The translations under genes and the position numbers were made by a program. Under the pieces are notes generated by a model. It worked only from the letters and a program-made list of their open reading frames with translations, ran no database searches and was not told the origin of the DNA. Positions 1 to 8,123 of a stretch of DNA of 9,006 nucleotides are shown here, in pieces. Source of the stretch: Planctomycetota bacterium. Lineage in GTDB: Bacteria; Planctomycetota; J058; J103. Position 1 is the stretch's first letter, and each line of letters opens with the position of its first letter. The stretch spans positions 1 through 9,006 of the forward strand of contig RFJN01000084.1 in assembly GCA_003694875.1 (NCBI GenBank). The letters are read 5' to 3'.

Positions 1-495
1 CGGGGCCCGATCGTGCTCGTGGGCTCGAGCCTCGGTGGCTGGATCGCCACGCTGCTCGCGAACGAGGACCCGGCGGTCGCCGGGCTGTTGCTGCTCGCAC
101 CCGCCTTCGACTGCATCGCCGAACTCGAGCGTCGGTGCGCGGCCGCCTCGCACACCGACAACGGAACTCCGGCGGGGCGCGTGCTGCCGCTTCCGGACGG
201 CGGGGTGTGCACGGTGAGCGAGCGTTGGCTCGCCGAGGCCCGTCGTCAGCCCGCCTGTCCCGAGCCCCGCTGCCCCACGGTGGTAATCTACGGACGCCGT
301 GACACGGTCGTGCCGGAACGCAGCGTGCGCCGGTTCGTGGAGGGGCGGCCGCAGGTGCGGCTCGTGCTCGTGGACGACGACCACCGGCTTCTCGATTCGC
401 TCGAGGTCATCGATGTGGAACTCGATGCGCTGCTCGTGCAGATCGCGGCCGGGGCGGCGCAGCGCGACGGGGGACAGGCCTTTGATGTACGATAG
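1..495 (+). CDS. alpha/beta hydrolase, 5'-truncated by window edge
   Basis: This is the C-terminal 164 residues of an alpha/beta-hydrolase-fold enzyme. The reading frame is open from base 1, so the true start lies upstream. A GTG at 13 falls inside the nucleophile strand and is not a plausible start. Numbering from the first codon, the nucleophile elbow GSSLGG gives Ser10. The acid is probably Asp101 in YGRRDTVVP and the base His128 in DDDHRL, so the catalytic triad looks complete. The GSSLGG elbow and short cap resemble the YqiA/ABHD10-like serine esterases and thioesterases, but the substrate cannot be told from sequence. The stop is 27 nt before the glutaredoxin start on the same strand, which suggests co-transcription. 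The fold assignment is firm; the subfamily is uncertain. Confidence 0.85.
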   Translation, partial: RGPIVLVGSSLGGWIATLLANEDPAVAGLLLLAPAFDCIAELERRCAAASHTDNGTPAGRVLPLPDGGVCTVSERWLAEARRQPACPEPRCPTVVIYGRRDTVVPERSVRRFVEGRPQVRLVLVDDDHRLLDSLEVIDVELDALLVQIAAGAAQRDGGQAFDVR

Positions 496-522
496 GGAAG
501 AACCTTCCGGAGGAGCTGGACG

Positions 523-900
523 ATGACGCCCCAGGATGTCGAGCGGATCGTGAAGTCGAACCGGCTCGTGCTGTTCATGAAGGGCACGCGGCTGTTTCCG
601 CGCTGCGGCTTCTCGGCGCGCGCGCTGGCGGTGCTCGAGCAGCTCGGCAAACCGTTCGAGGTCGTGGACGTGCTGTCCGATCCCACGATCCGTCCGGCGC
701 TCGTCGCCTACTCCGGCTGGCCCACCACCCCGCAGGTGTTCGTCGGTGGCGAGCTGGTGGGGGGCTCCGATATCGTGCTCGAGCTGTACCACAGCGGCGA
801 GCTGCAGCAGAAGGTCGAGGCGGCGTTCGCGGACGACGAGTCTGCCTCGCAACAGGAGCCGTCTGCGGTCGAGTCGACCGGAGAGACCGGAGGCGCGTGA
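523..900 (+). CDS. grxD: Grx4-family monothiol glutaredoxin
   Basis: This 125-residue protein is a CGFS-type monothiol glutaredoxin. The family binds a [2Fe-2S] cluster with glutathione and delivers or stores Fe-S clusters in the cytoplasm. Visible signatures are the MKGT lysine (Lys20), the CGFS active site (Cys28-Ser31), the glutathione-binding WPTTPQ segment (66-71) and GGSD (80-83). The usual proline after KGT is Arg23 here. Domain length matches E. coli GrxD; the last 25 or so residues form an acidic, Ser-rich, probably disordered tail. The ATG at 523 is preceded by GGAGGAG at 509-515 with a 7-nt spacer, which fixes the start. It lies between a hydrolase gene and a CBS-domain gene, apparently in one operon. 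Confidence 0.95.
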   Translation: MTPQDVERIVKSNRLVLFMKGTRLFPRCGFSARALAVLEQLGKPFEVVDVLSDPTIRPALVAYSGWPTTPQVFVGGELVGGSDIVLELYHSGELQQKVEAAFADDESASQQEPSAVESTGETGGA

Positions 901-959
901 GCACGGCTCCGGCGCCGACGGATCGCGTGCTCCGACGGGCCCGCTCGCCGTCAACCCTC

Positions 960-965
960 GAGGAG
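960..965 (+). promoter_or_regulatory. Shine-Dalgarno site deciding the CBS-gene start
   Basis: GAGGAG lies 6 nt before the ATG at 972. The alternative GTG at 897 overlaps the glutaredoxin stop as GTGA and would add 25 Pro/Ser/Arg-rich residues with no domain character. The internal site therefore favours ATG 972. Confidence 0.65.
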
Positions 966-971
966 AGCCCC

Positions 972-1523
972 ATGCAGGCGCAGGATCTCATGGTGACCGA
1001 TCTGGCCACGATTCGGTCCGACGAATCGCTCGTCGAGGCGACCGCGCGCATGATGGAGCGCAAGCTCGCCACGGGGCACGAGGACGTGCGCTGCCTCGTC
1101 GTGGTCGACGAGAGCGAGAGGCCGGTACACGTGCTGACCGAAGCGGACCTGATCCGGGCGATCCTGCCCGGGGTCTTCCGGGATCCGAACTTCGTCGACT
1201 ACATCAGCCGCTGGCTCGCCTCGGACCTGCCGCAGGCCTCGCTCAACGAGATGTTCTTCGACATGGCGCGCGCGGCGCGCAGAAAGACCGTCGGCGATCT
1301 CGTGCTGGACAAGCCGCTCGTGTCGGTCACGCCCGACGCCTCGATCGTCAAGATCGCCTACCTCATGCACCAGGAGCGGATCAAGACGCTGCCCGTCGTC
1401 GAGAACGGCGTGCTCGTGGGCATGGTCTTCCGCGCCGCGGTGTTCGACGTCATCGCGCGCGAGATCCTGCGCAATCGCGAGGTATCGGGCGGCGGTTCCC
1501 TGCCACCGCCGAACGCCGACTGA
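972..1523 (+). CDS. CBS-domain pair protein
   Basis: This 183-residue protein consists almost entirely of two CBS motifs, about residues 1-62 (from MQAQDLMVTD to EADLIRAIL) and about 105-170 (from KTVGDLV to VFDVIA). Paired CBS motifs form a Bateman module that commonly binds adenosine nucleotides and acts as an energy or ligand sensor. A linker of about 40 residues, rich in aromatic and acidic residues and probably helical, separates the motifs. No catalytic or DNA-binding domain is present, so it may act by partner binding. ATG 972 is chosen because GAGGAG precedes it and because the protein then begins as CBS proteins usually do. A GTG at 897 would overlap the glutaredoxin stop and cannot be excluded. 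Target and ligand are unknown. Confidence 0.88.
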   Translation: MQAQDLMVTDLATIRSDESLVEATARMMERKLATGHEDVRCLVVVDESERPVHVLTEADLIRAILPGVFRDPNFVDYISRWLASDLPQASLNEMFFDMARAARRKTVGDLVLDKPLVSVTPDASIVKIAYLMHQERIKTLPVVENGVLVGMVFRAAVFDVIAREILRNREVSGGGSLPPPNAD

Positions 1524-1538
1524 GCCCTCCGGTCCCGA

Positions 1539-1565
1539 CCCCGCGGTCCCGGGGCGGGGCCCGGG
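1539..1565 (+). terminator. GC-rich hairpin after the CBS gene, possible terminator
   Basis: CCCCGC (1539-1544) can pair with GCGGGG (1554-1559). As an alternative, CCCGGG (1548-1553) can pair with CCCGGG (1560-1565). The structures begin 15 nt after the CBS stop. No T-run follows, so intrinsic termination is uncertain. Confidence 0.35.
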
Positions 1566-1658
1566 CCGCTCTCCCGCCTCTCAACTCCCCCCTCCCCTCG
1601 GTCGACCATCGGGGGTAGAGGCCGGGGTGGAAGCGGCGGCGGCCGGCGGCGCCGGCTG

Positions 1659-1675
1659 TGTCGGGTTTTCCGACA
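1659..1675. repeat. Perfect 6-bp dyad upstream of sigma gene
   Basis: TGTCGG (1659-1664) and CCGACA (1670-1675) form a perfect inverted repeat around a GTTTT centre, 162 bp before the sigma-factor start. It could be an operator half-site pair or a small hairpin with a T-rich loop. A match this short can arise by chance in GC-rich DNA. Confidence 0.4.
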
Positions 1676-1837
1676 ACTGTCCGTTTCTTCGCCGTCGGGC
1701 GGGGAGAAATTCCACGCTTCGGCAGTCCGCCCGCGGGTGGCGACCGCGTCTGTCTCCGCGTTTCGGGCGGATCCGGAGCGAGGTATGGCGGTTGCTACAC
1801 GCCGGCCGAGAGAGGGTTGTCCAGGGGAGGCCGGACC

Positions 1838-2659
1838 ATGTATCGCGAAGACGGGATCGACGACTACTTCAAGCAGATCAAGAAGTTTCCGCTGCTCAAC
1901 CGCGAGCAGGAACGCGAACTGATCGAGCGCATGAAGCAGGGCTGCATGGAATCGCGCTCGTATCTGATCGGCTGCAACCTGCGGCTGGTGGTCAGCATCG
2001 CCAAGCAGTACGTCGGACGCGGACTGACGCTGCTCGACCTCATCGAGGAGGGCAACCTCGGTCTGATCAAGGCCGCCAACCACTTCCGCTCCGAGGAAGG
2101 CTGTCGCTTCTCCACCTACGCCACCTGGTGGATCCACCAGTCGATCCGTCGCGCACTCGTCGATACCGCCAAGCCGGTGCGGATCCCGAGCTACCTCGCG
2201 CCCAAGATCGCGCGCTGGAAGCGGATCGCCTCCTACCTCACGATGAAGCTCAACCGCCCGCCCTCGATCCACGAGCTCGCGCGCGAGTGCAAGATCTCGG
2301 CGGACAAGTTCCACATCTTCGAGAGCGCGCTGCGCACCTCGAACTCGATCACCCAGACCGTCTCCCTCGACGGCGCCGAGCAGGAGACCATGCTCGAGGC
2401 GCTCGAGGCGGACAACCAGCCCGCGCCGGAGGAGGAGTTCTTCCGCAGCTGGGAGGTCAACCGCCTGCGGGAGCTGCTCGACGAGATCCCCGACCGCGAC
2501 GCGGCGGTGCTGCGCATGCGCTACGGGATCGGCGGCGGGGAGCCGATGACGCTGCAGCAGATCGGGGATCGGATCCATCTCTCGCGCGAACGGGTGCGCC
2601 AGATCGAGAACGAGGCGCTGCGCAAGCTGCACGGCCTGATCGCCCGCGAGGCGGGCTAG
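1838..2659 (+). CDS. Group 2-like sigma-70 factor (RpoS/RpoD-type), no region 1.1
   Basis: This 273-residue protein is a sigma factor that directs core RNA polymerase to promoters. Region 1.2 begins at the N-terminus (about 5-35). Region 2 includes NLRLVV (47-52), DLIEEGNLGLI (67-77) and RFSTYATWWI (90-99). Region 3 is about 117-190, and region 4.2 contains RERVRQIE (250-257), the conserved -35 contact helix. It is shorter than E. coli RpoS (about 330) and lacks RpoD's region 1.1. In the promoter-reading stretch, His100 and Arg104 replace Arg436 and Thr440 of E. coli sigma-70, while Gln101 matches Gln437. Cys89 sits where sigma-70 has Tyr425. GGGGAGG at 1824-1830 with a 7-nt spacer fixes the ATG. 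It resembles RpoS functionally in class, but I do not assign that name. Confidence 0.9.
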   Translation: MYREDGIDDYFKQIKKFPLLNREQERELIERMKQGCMESRSYLIGCNLRLVVSIAKQYVGRGLTLLDLIEEGNLGLIKAANHFRSEEGCRFSTYATWWIHQSIRRALVDTAKPVRIPSYLAPKIARWKRIASYLTMKLNRPPSIHELARECKISADKFHIFESALRTSNSITQTVSLDGAEQETMLEALEADNQPAPEEEFFRSWEVNRLRELLDEIPDRDAAVLRMRYGIGGGEPMTLQQIGDRIHLSRERVRQIENEALRKLHGLIAREAG

Positions 2660-2718
2660 CGAGGCGGCCTGGCGGGGCGGCAGCCCTCAGGGGTGCACGA
2701 GCGTCGCAACGCTGCGTG

Positions 2719-2751
2719 ACGGGCGCGTCGGCCGGTGGCCGGTGCGCCCGT
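2719..2751. terminator. Bidirectional terminator-like hairpin between sigma and kinase genes
   Basis: ACGGGCGC (2719-2726) and GCGCCCGT (2744-2751) form a perfect 8-bp stem, and GGCC repeats inside can add an inner stem. It lies in the 95-bp convergent gap, 59 nt past the sigma stop and 3 nt from the kinase stop. A smaller hairpin, AGCGT/ACGCT (2700-2713), precedes it. No T-run is present on either strand, so termination is inferred from position and symmetry. Confidence 0.55.
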
Positions 2752-2754
2752 TCG

Positions 2755-3447
2755 TCATGTCTCGCCGCCCGGGCCGCCAAGCGCGAGTTCGATCGTGGCG
2801 TCGGTGCCCCCGCCCGGCCGCGGAGAGAGCGCGATTGTCCCGCCGTGTTGTTCCACGATCAGTCGCGCGCGGCACAGCCCCATGCCGTGGTGGTCGCGGC
2901 GCGTGGTGAAGAACGGATCGAAGGCGTGCTGGCGCGCGGCCTCGGTCAGCCCCGGGCCCCGGTCGCGAACGAGGACGCGCACCCGGTCGGCGTCGGGCTG
3001 CACCACGACTTCGACCGGCTCGGATCCCTCGTGCGCCTCGAGTGCGTTGTCGATCAGCTCCGCAACCGCCTCCCGCATCTGGAGCGGGTCGAGACGCACG
3101 CGCACCGGTTCGGTGGGCGCGACGAGGCGCAGCGCCGGTCGTCCGGGCAGCGATCCGAGCGTGTCGCACAGCGGACGCAGCACCGAGACGAGGTCGGTCT
3201 CCTCGAGGCTCGGCTCGGGCTGGCGGATCAGGGCGCTCGCCTCGGCGAGCACGTCCCGGCAGCGTTCGATCTCCTTGCCGGCGCCGCGCACGCTGCGCAG
3301 GATCTGCTCCGGGTCGGGCCCGGCGGGGCGGCGTAGCTGGCGTTCGATCAGCTGCAGCGCGAGTGCGATCGCATTGAGCGGATTGCGCAGGTCGTGGTCG
3401 AGACCGCGCACGAGTCGCTGCGCGAGCCGCTGCCAGTCGGTTCCCAT
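2755..3447 (-). CDS. Small soluble sensor histidine kinase, no input domain
   Basis: This 230-residue protein carries a dimerisation/phosphoacceptor helix and a HATPase_c domain only. The H-box DHDLRNPLN gives phospho-accepting His18. The N-box ELIDNALEA gives Asn134, the G1 box is DRGPGL (162-167), the F-box is FDPFF (176-180) and the G2 box is GMGL (188-191). These are the canonical ATP-binding and autophosphorylation elements, most like the NtrB-type class. Before His18 there are only 17 residues, with no PAS, HAMP or membrane segment, so the signal must come from a partner or be cytoplasmic. The ATG at 3447 has a purine-rich GGGGGGAGAGGG stretch just upstream; longer frames extend past it through the promoter and lack domain content. 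No response regulator is encoded in the window. Confidence 0.85.
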   Translation of the reverse strand: MGTDWQRLAQRLVRGLDHDLRNPLNAIALALQLIERQLRRPAGPDPEQILRSVRGAGKEIERCRDVLAEASALIRQPEPSLEETDLVSVLRPLCDTLGSLPGRPALRLVAPTEPVRVRLDPLQMREAVAELIDNALEAHEGSEPVEVVVQPDADRVRVLVRDRGPGLTEAARQHAFDPFFTTRRDHHGMGLCRARLIVEQHGGTIALSPRPGGGTDATIELALGGPGGET

Positions 3448-3519
3448 GCCCTCTCCCCCCTCGACGCCGCGCCGCTGCGCCCCGCCCGGCTCCTGCGGTC
3501 GCTGGCGACGGGGCGACCG

Positions 3520-3548
3520 AGTATAGGCGGGCTTTGCGCGACGCACAA
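3520..3548 (-). promoter_or_regulatory. Sigma-70-type promoter for the histidine kinase
   Basis: Read on the minus strand, TTGTGC (3548-3543) is followed after exactly 17 nt by TATACT (3525-3520), a 5/6 match to the -10 consensus. The predicted transcript start near 3513 leaves a leader of about 65 nt before the kinase ATG. The -35 matches only at TTG, which may mean the promoter needs an activator. Confidence 0.55.
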
Positions 3549-3573
3549 CCGAGCCGATCGCACCGCGGCTCGG
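3549..3573. repeat. 25-bp inverted repeat abutting the kinase -35
   Basis: CCGAGCCG (3549-3556) and CGGCTCGG (3566-3573) are perfect 8-bp inverted arms around a 9-nt spacer. The repeat touches the upstream edge of the kinase -35 element and lies about 80 bp upstream of the divergent PilZ start. Its position suits an operator for a dimeric regulator; the function is inferred. Confidence 0.5.
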
Positions 3574-3655
3574 GCGTTGGCCCGTGGCGGGTCGGTGTGG
3601 GCGTGTCGTATCACCTTCGGGGGAGGGCGCAACCCGGCGCTGGAGGTGACACCAC

Positions 3656-4033
3656 GTGGCGAGAGGAACTGGCGACGACCGGCAGCACGAGCGATACGCG
3701 GCGGACGGGGAGGTGGTACTGCGGGTGTTGTTGACGCGCAGCGACGACATCGCGAGCATCCGCGCCCGCGTGCGTGACGTCGGTCTCGGGGGGATCTACA
3801 TCGAGACCGACGCCGACATCCCCCCCGGCGCCCTCGCCGATCTCGAACTGCGGCTCGACGGACGGTGTCTCGCCAACACGCTCGGGCTCGTGCGCTGGCT
3901 GCAGCCGGGCAAGGGGGCGGGAATCGAGTTCTTCTACACGACCGAGCAGGAGCGCGATGCCCTGCGCGCCTACCTCGAGGGCTGGCTCGAGGCGCGGGGT
4001 ATTCGCAGACAGCGCGTGCACCCTGCTCGCTGA
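3656..4033 (+). CDS. PilZ-domain protein (c-di-GMP receptor type)
   Basis: This 125-residue protein is a stand-alone PilZ domain, the family of cytoplasmic receptors for cyclic di-GMP. The first half of the binding signature is RQHER (Arg9-Arg13), matching RxxxR. The second half is DVGLGG (Asp41-Gly46), matching D/NxSxxG except that Gly43 replaces the serine. The rest reads as a single beta-barrel ending in a C-terminal helix (about 95-115), with no effector domain. The GTG start at 3656 is preceded by GGAGGTGA (3642-3649), a very strong Shine-Dalgarno site with a 6-nt spacer. It is divergent from the histidine kinase and they may share control DNA. Because of the substitution, c-di-GMP binding is likely but not certain. 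Confidence 0.85.
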   Translation: MARGTGDDRQHERYAADGEVVLRVLLTRSDDIASIRARVRDVGLGGIYIETDADIPPGALADLELRLDGRCLANTLGLVRWLQPGKGAGIEFFYTTEQERDALRAYLEGWLEARGIRRQRVHPAR

Positions 4034-4038
4034 GCAGG
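4022..4038 (+). terminator. Hairpin overlapping PilZ stop codon
   Basis: CCTGCTC (4022-4028) and GAGCAGG (4032-4038) form a perfect 7-bp stem with a 3-nt loop that includes the first base of the PilZ stop codon. No T-run follows. It may help end the PilZ transcript before the promoter at 4074, but this is uncertain. Confidence 0.35.
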
Positions 4039-4073
4039 AGGAATTCGAAGCGGCCCCGTGCGGCTCGCTGCCC

Positions 4074-4101
4074 TTGACGATCGTCTATCGCTCGCTATAC
4101 T
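4074..4101 (+). promoter_or_regulatory. Sigma-70-type promoter for the EF-G gene
   Basis: TTGACG (4074-4079), a 5/6 match to the -35 consensus, is followed after 16 nt by TATACT (4096-4101), a 5/6 match to the -10. This is the best promoter in the window. The predicted transcript start near 4108-4110 gives a leader of about 130 nt before the EF-G ATG. Confidence 0.7.
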
Positions 4102-4112
4102 ACTTGGCCATT

Positions 4113-4180
4113 CGCCGGCGACCCGGCGGGGTCCGGAGGACGGATCGGGGGCGCGCGCGACGCCCGTCGCGCGCGCCCCC
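4113..4180 (+). other. Structured leader of the EF-G mRNA with perfect 15-bp stem
   Basis: Two hairpins lie just after the predicted transcript start. CGCCGG (4113-4118) pairs with CCGGCG (4123-4128). Then a perfect 15-bp stem forms between 4147-4161 and 4166-4180 around a GCCC loop, with 14 G-C pairs and one A-T pair. It ends 60 nt before the EF-G start. No T-run follows, so it is not a classic attenuator. It could stabilise the mRNA, act with Rho, bind a protein or be part of a switch. Confidence 0.6.
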
Positions 4181-4240
4181 TGCGTATTCGCGACAGCAGC
4201 GGCCGCGCGGGGCGTGGCGAGCAACCAGGAGTGGCAAGTC

Positions 4241-6397
<2,157 letters not shown>

Positions 6398-6407
6398 GCC
6401 CGCGGCG

Positions 6408-6437
6408 GGGCGGCGGTGCGCGCTCGCGCCGCCGCCC
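6408..6437. terminator. Strong bidirectional hairpin between EF-G gene and nadE
   Basis: A 13-bp stem forms between 6408-6420 and 6425-6437, with one G-T wobble and a CGCT loop. It starts 11 nt after the EF-G stop and ends 24 nt before the nadE stop on the other strand. The convergent position fits shared termination. There is no T-run, so it may act with Rho or mainly protect 3' ends. Confidence 0.6.
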
Positions 6438-6461
6438 GGCTCCGCTCGGCTGCGTGCCCGC

Positions 6462-8108
6462 TCAGGGCCGGTAGCGATGGGCGATCGGCAGCCGGCGGCC
6501 GAGGCCGAAGGCCTTCGAGGAGACACGCAGCACCGGCGGCGCCTGGCGGCGCTTGTACTCCGCCCGATCGACGAGTCCCACCACGCGCTCGACGAGCGAG
6601 CGCTCGTGTCCCTGTTGCGCGATCGCGTCCACGCTCTGGTTGTGCTCGATGTAGGCGCGCAGGATCGGATCGAGCACCTCGTACGGCGGCAGGCTGTCGC
6701 GGTCGGTCTGCCCCGGGCGCAGTTCCGCCGAGGGCGGCTTCTCGAGGATCGCACGCGGAATGCAGGCGTGCTCGCGGTTGAGGTGTGCGGCGAGTTCGTA
6801 CACCTCGGTCTTCCACACGTCGCCGATCGGTGCGAGGGCACCGACCATGTCGCCGTACAGGGTGCAGTAGCCCACCGCGAGCTCGCTCTTGTTGCCCGTG
6901 TTCAGCACGAGCGGGCCGAGCTTGTTCGAGATCGCCATCAGGACGAGCCCGCGCAGCCGCGCCTGCAGGTTCTCCTCGGTCACGTCGAAGGGGCGTTCGC
7001 CGAAGAGCGGGGCGAGGCTTGCGCGCACGGTCTCGAACGCCTCCGTGATGGGCACGGTCTCGAGGCCGATGCCGAGGTTGTGTGCGAGCCGTTCGGCGTC
7101 GATGAGCGAGCCCGGACTCGAGAACCGCGACGGCATGCGTACCCCGAGCACCCGCTCCGGCCCGAGGGCACGCGCGGCGATCGTGGCGACGAGCGCGCTG
7201 TCGATCCCCCCGCTCACCCCGAGCACGACCCGGTCGCCGGCCCCCGTCTTCTCGAGGTAGTCGCGCAGTCCGAGTTCGATCGCGCGCACCGTGCGCTCCG
7301 CCTCGCCACCCGGCGGCTCCGGGCGGATCTCTCCTTCGCGGCGCGCGAGATCCACCACGATGCAGTCCGGTTCGAAGGACCGGGCGCGGGCGAGCAGCGA
7401 GCCGTCGCCGTCGATCGCGATCGAACTGCCGTCGAAGATCAGATCGTCGTTGCCGCCGACCTGGTTGACGAGCAGCGCCGGCCGTCCGAGCCGGCGAGCG
7501 TTGCGCCGCAGCAGCGTGTGGCGCACCACCGTCTTGCGGTGTCGCCACGGCGAGGCCGAGATGTTGAGCAGACACACCGGGTTCTCGGCGAGCAGCGTCT
7601 CGAGCGGGTCCCGCCCGTAGCGCCGCCCCTGCCAGTAGTAGTCCTCGAGCCAGATGTCCTCGCAGATCGTGATCGCGATCCGGTGCTCGCCGAGCTGCGC
7701 GCAGCGCACCTCGCGCGCCGGTTCGAAGTAGCGCCCCTCGTCGAACACGTCGTAGGTCGGCAGCAGCGACTTGCGGTGCAGGCTGCGCACCTCCCCCCCG
7801 GCGCAGAACGCTGCGGCGTTGTGGATGGGGTTGCCGCGGTTGGACTCGTTCACGTCGACGAACCCGACCACGAGCGCGGGGCCGTCGCGGGTGAGCCGTG
7901 CGAGCCGGTCGACCACCTCGCGGCAGCGCACCGGAAGCTCGGAGCGCTCGAGCAGATCGCGCGGGGGGTAGCCGCAGACCGCGAGCTCGGGTAGCGCCAC
8001 GAGGTCGACCTCGCGGCTGCGCGCCTGCCGGTACGCTCGTTCGATCCGCGCGGCGTTGCCCTCGAAGTCTCCGACCGTCGGGTTGATCTGTGCCAGTGCG
8101 ATGCGCAT
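6462..8108 (-). CDS. nadE: Glutamine-dependent NAD+ synthetase
   Basis: This 548-residue cytoplasmic enzyme makes NAD+ from nicotinate adenine dinucleotide and ATP, using ammonia released from glutamine. The N-terminal half (about 1-260) is a nitrilase-fold amidase with the catalytic triad Glu41 (LPELAVCGYPP), Lys113 (HRKSLLPTYDVFDEGRYF) and Cys149 (ITICEDIW). The C-terminal half is the synthetase, with the ATP-pyrophosphatase loop SGGIDS (299-304), NTGNKSELAVGY and a DVWKTEVYELA segment. Length and order match the usual bacterial glutamine-dependent form. The start MRIALAQINPTVGDFEGN is the family's typical N-terminus; GAGG lies 6 nt upstream. It begins 15 nt after the stop of the upstream hydrolase gene, so the two are very probably co-transcribed and may be translationally coupled. 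Confidence 0.97.
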   Translation of the reverse strand: MRIALAQINPTVGDFEGNAARIERAYRQARSREVDLVALPELAVCGYPPRDLLERSELPVRCREVVDRLARLTRDGPALVVGFVDVNESNRGNPIHNAAAFCAGGEVRSLHRKSLLPTYDVFDEGRYFEPAREVRCAQLGEHRIAITICEDIWLEDYYWQGRRYGRDPLETLLAENPVCLLNISASPWRHRKTVVRHTLLRRNARRLGRPALLVNQVGGNDDLIFDGSSIAIDGDGSLLARARSFEPDCIVVDLARREGEIRPEPPGGEAERTVRAIELGLRDYLEKTGAGDRVVLGVSGGIDSALVATIAARALGPERVLGVRMPSRFSSPGSLIDAERLAHNLGIGLETVPITEAFETVRASLAPLFGERPFDVTEENLQARLRGLVLMAISNKLGPLVLNTGNKSELAVGYCTLYGDMVGALAPIGDVWKTEVYELAAHLNREHACIPRAILEKPPSAELRPGQTDRDSLPPYEVLDPILRAYIEHNQSVDAIAQQGHERSLVERVVGLVDRAEYKRRQAPPVLRVSSKAFGLGRRLPIAHRYRP

Positions 8109-8123
8109 GGGCGGCCTCGGGGC

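Larger units (their letters stand above)
1524..1837. other. 314-bp non-coding region before the sigma gene
   Basis: No credible gene is seen here; the open frames that cross it lack a ribosome-binding site and domain content. The first 45 bp hold alternative GC-rich hairpins after the CBS stop. A perfect short dyad lies at 1659-1675. I find no convincing -35/-10 pair for the sigma gene. The sequence TTGCTACAC (1792-1800) could hold a weak -10, but nothing close to a -35 sits at the right distance. The 3' end carries the sigma gene's ribosome-binding site, GGGGAGG at 1824-1830. Confidence 0.6.

Noticed and set aside
897..971. GTG start for the CBS gene overlapping the glutaredoxin stop
   Set aside because: The GTGA overlap is attractive for coupling, but no domain-like sequence is added and ATG 972 has a better-placed GAGGAG. 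Kept only as an alternative.
1658..1837. A 60-residue N-terminal extension of the sigma factor, which could mimic region 1.1
   Set aside because: The extension is Gly/Arg/Pro-rich and not acidic like region 1.1. The ATG at 1838 has a strong ribosome-binding site, and the protein then begins at region 1.2.
1627..3336. A 569-codon plus-strand frame spanning the sigma gene and running antisense into the kinase gene
   Set aside because: It crosses two well-supported genes in the wrong frame or strand and shows no domain; it is a GC-bias shadow.
3577..3614. Promoter for the PilZ gene (TTGGCC ... TATCAC)
   Set aside because: The spacer would be 26 nt, too long for a sigma-70 promoter.
2755..3759. 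Longer start for the kinase at 3759, adding 104 residues
   Set aside because: The extra residues have no domain or membrane character, the stretch contains a good promoter and the 25-bp dyad, and it overlaps the start of the divergent PilZ gene.
4147..4180. Classical intrinsic terminator ending the PilZ transcript
   Set aside because: The stem is strong, but it lies downstream of a good promoter and no T-run follows, so a leader structure for the EF-G mRNA fits better.
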